Source: Siphonodentalium dalli (Eukaryota; Mollusca; Scaphopoda; Gadilida; Siphonodentaliidae). Taken from it: a stretch of 64,000 nucleotides of DNA. This document shows, in pieces, positions 52,301 through 58,300 of this stretch (positions are counted from its first letter, which is position 1; each line of letters opens with the position of its first letter). A program made the translations under genes and the position numbers. Location of the stretch: positions 90,510,707-90,574,706 of the forward strand of contig CP136067.1 in assembly GCA_032622095.1 (NCBI GenBank), in the 5' to 3' direction. Below the pieces are notes generated by a model. The model saw only the letters and a program-made list of their open reading frames with translations. It had not been told where the DNA came from and searched no databases.

Positions 52301-55300
52301 ATCTGGAGGGGTTTTCAAGAAAAACATGCAGACGACATATAGTTAAAGAACAGAAGGAGTCATATGAATTAACGGGAAATGTTCAGATAATAAGTTCAAC
52401 AAGCGACAGTGAACTTATTATCTGAATATGTTCTAAGAGACACGTAGTTGTCAATGAATATTTAGTAAGGAAATGGTTAATTGTTACCATCTACAATCAT
52501 GCTGTACTCACTAGGCCCTATCATTCACACTATTACAACGAGTTACATAATGAGGAAGGGTTGATCTTTAATGCTGCACCAGGGCAGCTCCTGTCATTAC
52601 AGGTTTAACTACAATAATCACATCTACCCACACTCGTTATATATAAATATTATATTTTTAAATGGGATTCAATATCAGATTGTGTTACATGTTCGGTATC
52701 CCCACCATCATCTACTTAATCTCGTGTTACATATTTAGTGTGAGTTTAGTGTGACTGTCATTTGCAGATTGAGGGCCCCAGATGGTGGATTTAGTGACGC
52801 TATCCCGCATAGCGGGCAATCATCACCAAATTCACCCTTTGAGGACCTCATTCTGCTTAGGCATAATCTTCTCTGGACAGTTTCTTTATTATCATTTTTT
52901 TATAGAAACTTCTTCACATAGATTCTATCTATTTTTCTATTTTCTTTTACTAATGAATAGTTGTTTTCATTATTCAATGGATAAATTAAGTGAAATTCAT
53001 ATAACTCTGTAAAATAATCCTTAGCAAAAAGAATGTGAACAATCTTTATACTGTGTTCATATTTTCAGTATTAACGACTAAACCACTGCCATGCAAGTTT
53101 TTACCGTTACAATGTTGACAACAAACATCACCCATTGGAATTGTGATTCCATTATTGAGTTGAGAATAAGCGGTATGCAGCATATTGTTCAATGCTGTGA
53201 CATTTCATAATGTTCCTATCACTTTCATTGAATCGCTTTAATTCAAAACGATTGTGCTCTTCGCAGTAAGTTCAGTAAATCTGCAGTTTACCGTAACATG
53301 TGCTATTGTTGTTTACTTATATATGGTTTCAACAAACGTCTGCTTATGTAACGGTCGCGGTGTAAATATAAACGGCTGATGACTTCTTTGCCCTAGAGGT
53401 CTAGATATCTTGGTCACAGTTTTTAGACGCTTCGTCTGATCACCAAAGTTCAGCAACGTCGAGCTACAGTAGTAATGCTCTAATTAATCGACCTTTTAAC
53501 CACAGCATAATTATGGGTAACTTTTCAGGATTTAGTCGGAAATATGGCTTGTTGCCATTCATCGGAAAGCTCTCGCCGAGAGCTTTCCGATGAATGGCAA
53601 CAAGCCATATTTCCGACTAAATCCTGAAAAGTTACCCGTAATTATGCTGTGGTTAAGAGGTCGATTATTTAGAGCATTACTGTAGTATAGTCTTTGGGTG
53701 GATGACCAGCGTGAGCATCAATCGAGTTCTGGTATAAAAGGTAAATTAACACCGCCTGTGATTGACTCGGTCGTGATTGGCGCGAGCAATCTCAGACACG
53801 CAAAGGTCGACAAACCAAACATGAGAATTCTGTTCACACCGGGCGCAACCTATGAGGATGTGGATAAACTGATTGATAAAGCCATACGAATACCACAGAT
53901 TGATCCGGTGAATGTGAAATCCCTAACTGTTCATCTGGGAACCAATGATATATCTAGGAACACCAAGCATGATAATAAACCGGAAGACTGTTTCAACCAA
54001 GTTATATTCTGGTTCAACAAAGCAGAGAAACGGTTGCGAGATAGCTTCCCCAATGCTAGTATAAATATATGTAGTATACCACCAAGGAAACTGCCAGGCG
54101 GTAAACAGAAACCACATAATGCTGCAGCAAACTTAGTGAACAATTACGTAACAACCCACTGCAATTCATGTGAAGGTTTTTCATTTGTAGACAATGACCG
54201 ACTTTTCATAAAAGACGGTAATCTGGTAAGGTCGCTCTTCAAAGATGACGACTCATCAGGGGTACACCTCAGCCCGAAAGGAGCAGAGAAACTGTCCGAA
54301 AAACTAGCTGAAACAGCTATTGTTCTCGACCCGGAGAGTGACATTGAACAACTTAACACTCGCAAGAGATTTCAAAACTTCACACCAACTTCACCCGAAA
54401 ACAAATCCGGTAGATTTGAAAAATGAAGTAATTGTATTTCACATATCATACCAAATAGGGCTATGAACGACCTCAATGCAACACATGCGCAGACTTTGAC
54501 TGGTAATTATTCTGAAATACAAACTGGTGAGTGCACGGTGCACGCTACTAACGGGAAAATGCATTTGAATACTAGTGTAGCACAGGTTATGAACATAAGT
54601 TATAATGATCACATTAACTATGAAACATGTGGATTAACTGTCGCCCAATCAAGTCAGTCGCTTAACGGGAGTGACAATAACATTCAAGATTATTCACACG
54701 AGTTAACTGTGTCTGTTAATACAGACATCCAACAGTCATGTACTCACACGTGTCTGTCTAACGCGAAAACCGAAAGGAGTGAGATTATTGCTTTGGATCA
54801 AGATAACATTGATTTTCGAGTTGTGTCACATTCGTACCTGTTAGCGTTTGAAAATGATATGAATTACGAGAAGACTAGCGGAGCTAATTGCATGTCTGAG
54901 TTCGTTCATAGACCTAACATATTATATTGTGACGTTCCCAATGTAAACCAGTTAAATTTGGAAACTGACATATATTTTGCACCTTTGTGGAAACATGGTC
55001 GCGATGTTTTGAGTGATAATAAGGATGGTCACGCACGTGACAACACATTCACCGAAGAGACGTGTTGCGTCATCCATAATCCTTGTAACAAAATTCCTAC
55101 AGAATGCAAAATTCATGGGTTCATGAGTGCGATAGAAATATTAAGGGTTTTGGTCATGTTATGGGTGCTTCTAATTTTGGAATGGGTGATTTTGATAATG
55201 GTAATTATACTAAACGTGTTGGTAAACATACTTGTACAGAATTACTTCGTTCTAGTAATTACAATTCAACTTGGAATGCGAACAAATTTAAAAGAGATAC

Positions 55301-58300
55301 CAACACTATTAATGAACATGACGAGTATGAATATGAACTTATACGGCAGCGGATAATTAACTACCCGCATTATGAACCGATTAAGAGTATATATAAAGAC
55401 CAAATGAGCAATGAGCATCATTCTTTGTGTGATATTATATGTACTTGTCTTAGATGCACTTCTGGTACGTTTCAGAATGTCGACAAAGATAATGGTGAGT
55501 ATGGTGTTGATTATGCTGATGATGATGATGACGATGACGGTGATGAAGATGATGATGATGATGATGATGATGCTGATGTTGTTGTTGATGATGATGGTTA
55601 TTATTATGATGATGATAATGATGACGATGATGATGATGATGATGATGATAATGGTGATTGTGATCATAACTTTATGAAAACACCGAGGTCGACCCCCACA
55701 AGGGGCAATTCAGAACATACTTTTCGGAAGTATTGCATGAAGCTTACGGAACACTATATCCGGAAAATGAGGAATACCGACGGTCCGTTGAAACTTTAAA
55801 TAGTGATAGCGATAATCCCGACACCGATAGACATGAACTTGGGGATAACTCTAATCCTAACGTGAGTAATAATGAAATTAATGACCCGACTGGAATAACA
55901 ACGAATCATGGCATTAGAATTCTAGGCTTAAATGTGTGTGGGGTTAGAAAAAAACTGGCTTATCCAGAATTCCAAAATATGTGTGATAATCACGATATTA
56001 TTTGCCTATCGGAGACTAAGACAGACGATTGCGATAGTCTTGTTCTACCAGGCTTTGTCCTGCACATGAAAAATCGCACGAAACTTTCCCGCGTCAAATC
56101 TGGCGGAATCATCATTGGCGTAAAATCTTATTTGGTCACATCGACACAAACACTGAATACAAATTGTCAGTTTATTCATTGGTTAGAAATACAGCATCGG
56201 GGAGTTAAAATTATATTGGGAGCTGTTTATGTTCCACCAGAAGGAACCAAATATTCATCGAGTTCAGCCTTTAATGAAATTGACGCGGATATTTTACAAA
56301 TGAGACAACGGTATGATAATATTTTCATAACTGGCGATTTCAATGCTCGCACGGCTCAAAGGCCAGACTATATACCCCATGAAGACAATGATTTTGGTAC
56401 TTACGATAACTCCGTAACTGCCGAGATGGTGCTCGAGAACTGTGGTTTACCATTAGAAAGGCATAGCATGGACAACACGACGAATGGTTTTGGTAAAAAG
56501 CTACTGAGTGTTTGTCATAATAACGATTTGTTAATATTGAATGGAAGATTGGGAACAGATAGTAAAATCGGGTCGTATACATGTCGTGACGCATCAGTTG
56601 TAGATTACATGCTTTGTTCACTAAATGCACTACCCATGGCCGTAGATTTTATAGTCGGAGAAGCAAACAAATTATTTTCAGACGTGCATAAAAGTATCTC
56701 AACGGAATTAGCAATACATATAGACGCACCTACTGAATTAACTAACGACGAATCTGATACCTGTCATAACTATAAATGGGATCCATCCAAAACAACCGAG
56801 TTTATTTGGAATCTCGACCCCGTGGAGATATCAGAATTGCGATATGTGTTGAACAGTTGTCCATCATCTATAACTAATAACAGGGAAGTAAATGAAATAG
56901 TCGACAGGATAACACAAGTTCTTCTTAAATCGTCACAAGACACATTTGGACCTCCAGGTAGTAAGCCGAAAGCACGAAAAAGGAATAACAAACCATGGTT
57001 TAATTCGGCATGCTGGAAAGCGCGTAAAGATTACCGTAAATCCAAGAGATATCACAAGCAAAAGCAAAACAATAGTTCAAGACAACTGATGCTTGAAATG
57101 AGTAGGGGATACAAACGAGAAATGGACAATGCAATAGCAATACATAGGGAGAATATCACACGTGAATTATCAAAACTAAAAATAGAAAATTCAAGAAAAT
57201 TCTGGTCTAAACTTAATAAGCGAGATATAGTATCAAATAACTCAGTTGACATAGACAAATTTGAAGAACATTTCCGATTACTTAATTCTGAATCAACCAC
57301 AGATGACTTAGATACATGTATGAACATTGAGACAAGTAACACAAACGACCAACTAAATCGACCAATAAACAAAGAAGAAGTCATGTTAGCTATCAAGAGT
57401 TTAAAAAACAATAAGTCCCCTGGCGATGACGGAATTAAAAATGAATATATCAAGGCATCCTCTGACACCCTTATCGACATATATTGTAAAACATTTAATT
57501 TAGTTTTCGAATCAGGCTGTGTACCAGACATATGGGGAATTGGAACTATCATTCCGCTCTATAAGAAGAAAGGTAACAAGGGAGATCCAAAAAACTATAG
57601 ACCTATCACTCTTTTGAGCTGCTTTGGCAAATTGTTTACAAAGATTCTTTCGAATAGATTGTATTCTTATATTGAAGAAAATGAGGTTCTCCGTGAGAAC
57701 CAGGCGGGTTTTTAGAAAAGGCTATTCAACAACAGATAACATATTTGTTTTACATATGTTAACGGAAATTACAAAGGCACTTAATAGGAATATTTATTGC
57801 GCATTCATTGATTTCGAGAAAGCATTTGATAATGTATGGAGGAAAGGGCTATGGCACAAACTCCTGAGTAATGGCGTAAACGGAAAGCTACTCGCGGTTG
57901 TTAGAAACATGTACACAAACATTAAGTCGAAAGTTCGTATGGGTAATACAACATCCGATTGTTTCCCATGTTTGTCTGGAGTACGACAAGGCGAAAACCT
58001 ATCACCCCTGCTTTTTTCACTTTACCTAAATGATCTTGAGGATTTTCTCAACTCGGACGGTCTCCGAGGTTTGTCCAAAATATCACGGGATATAGAAACC
58101 CATTTGCAGACATATGTCAAACTATTCATTATTTTATACGCAGATGACATCGTACTTATGGCTGAAACACCGTTACATTTGCAGAAAGCACTTAGTAGCT
58201 TTCAAAGGTATTGCGAGAAGTGGAAGTTAAATGTCAACATTGAGAAAACCAAAATACTGTTGATTTCTAAACGAAGCTTGCCTAAAAATAGGACATTTAC

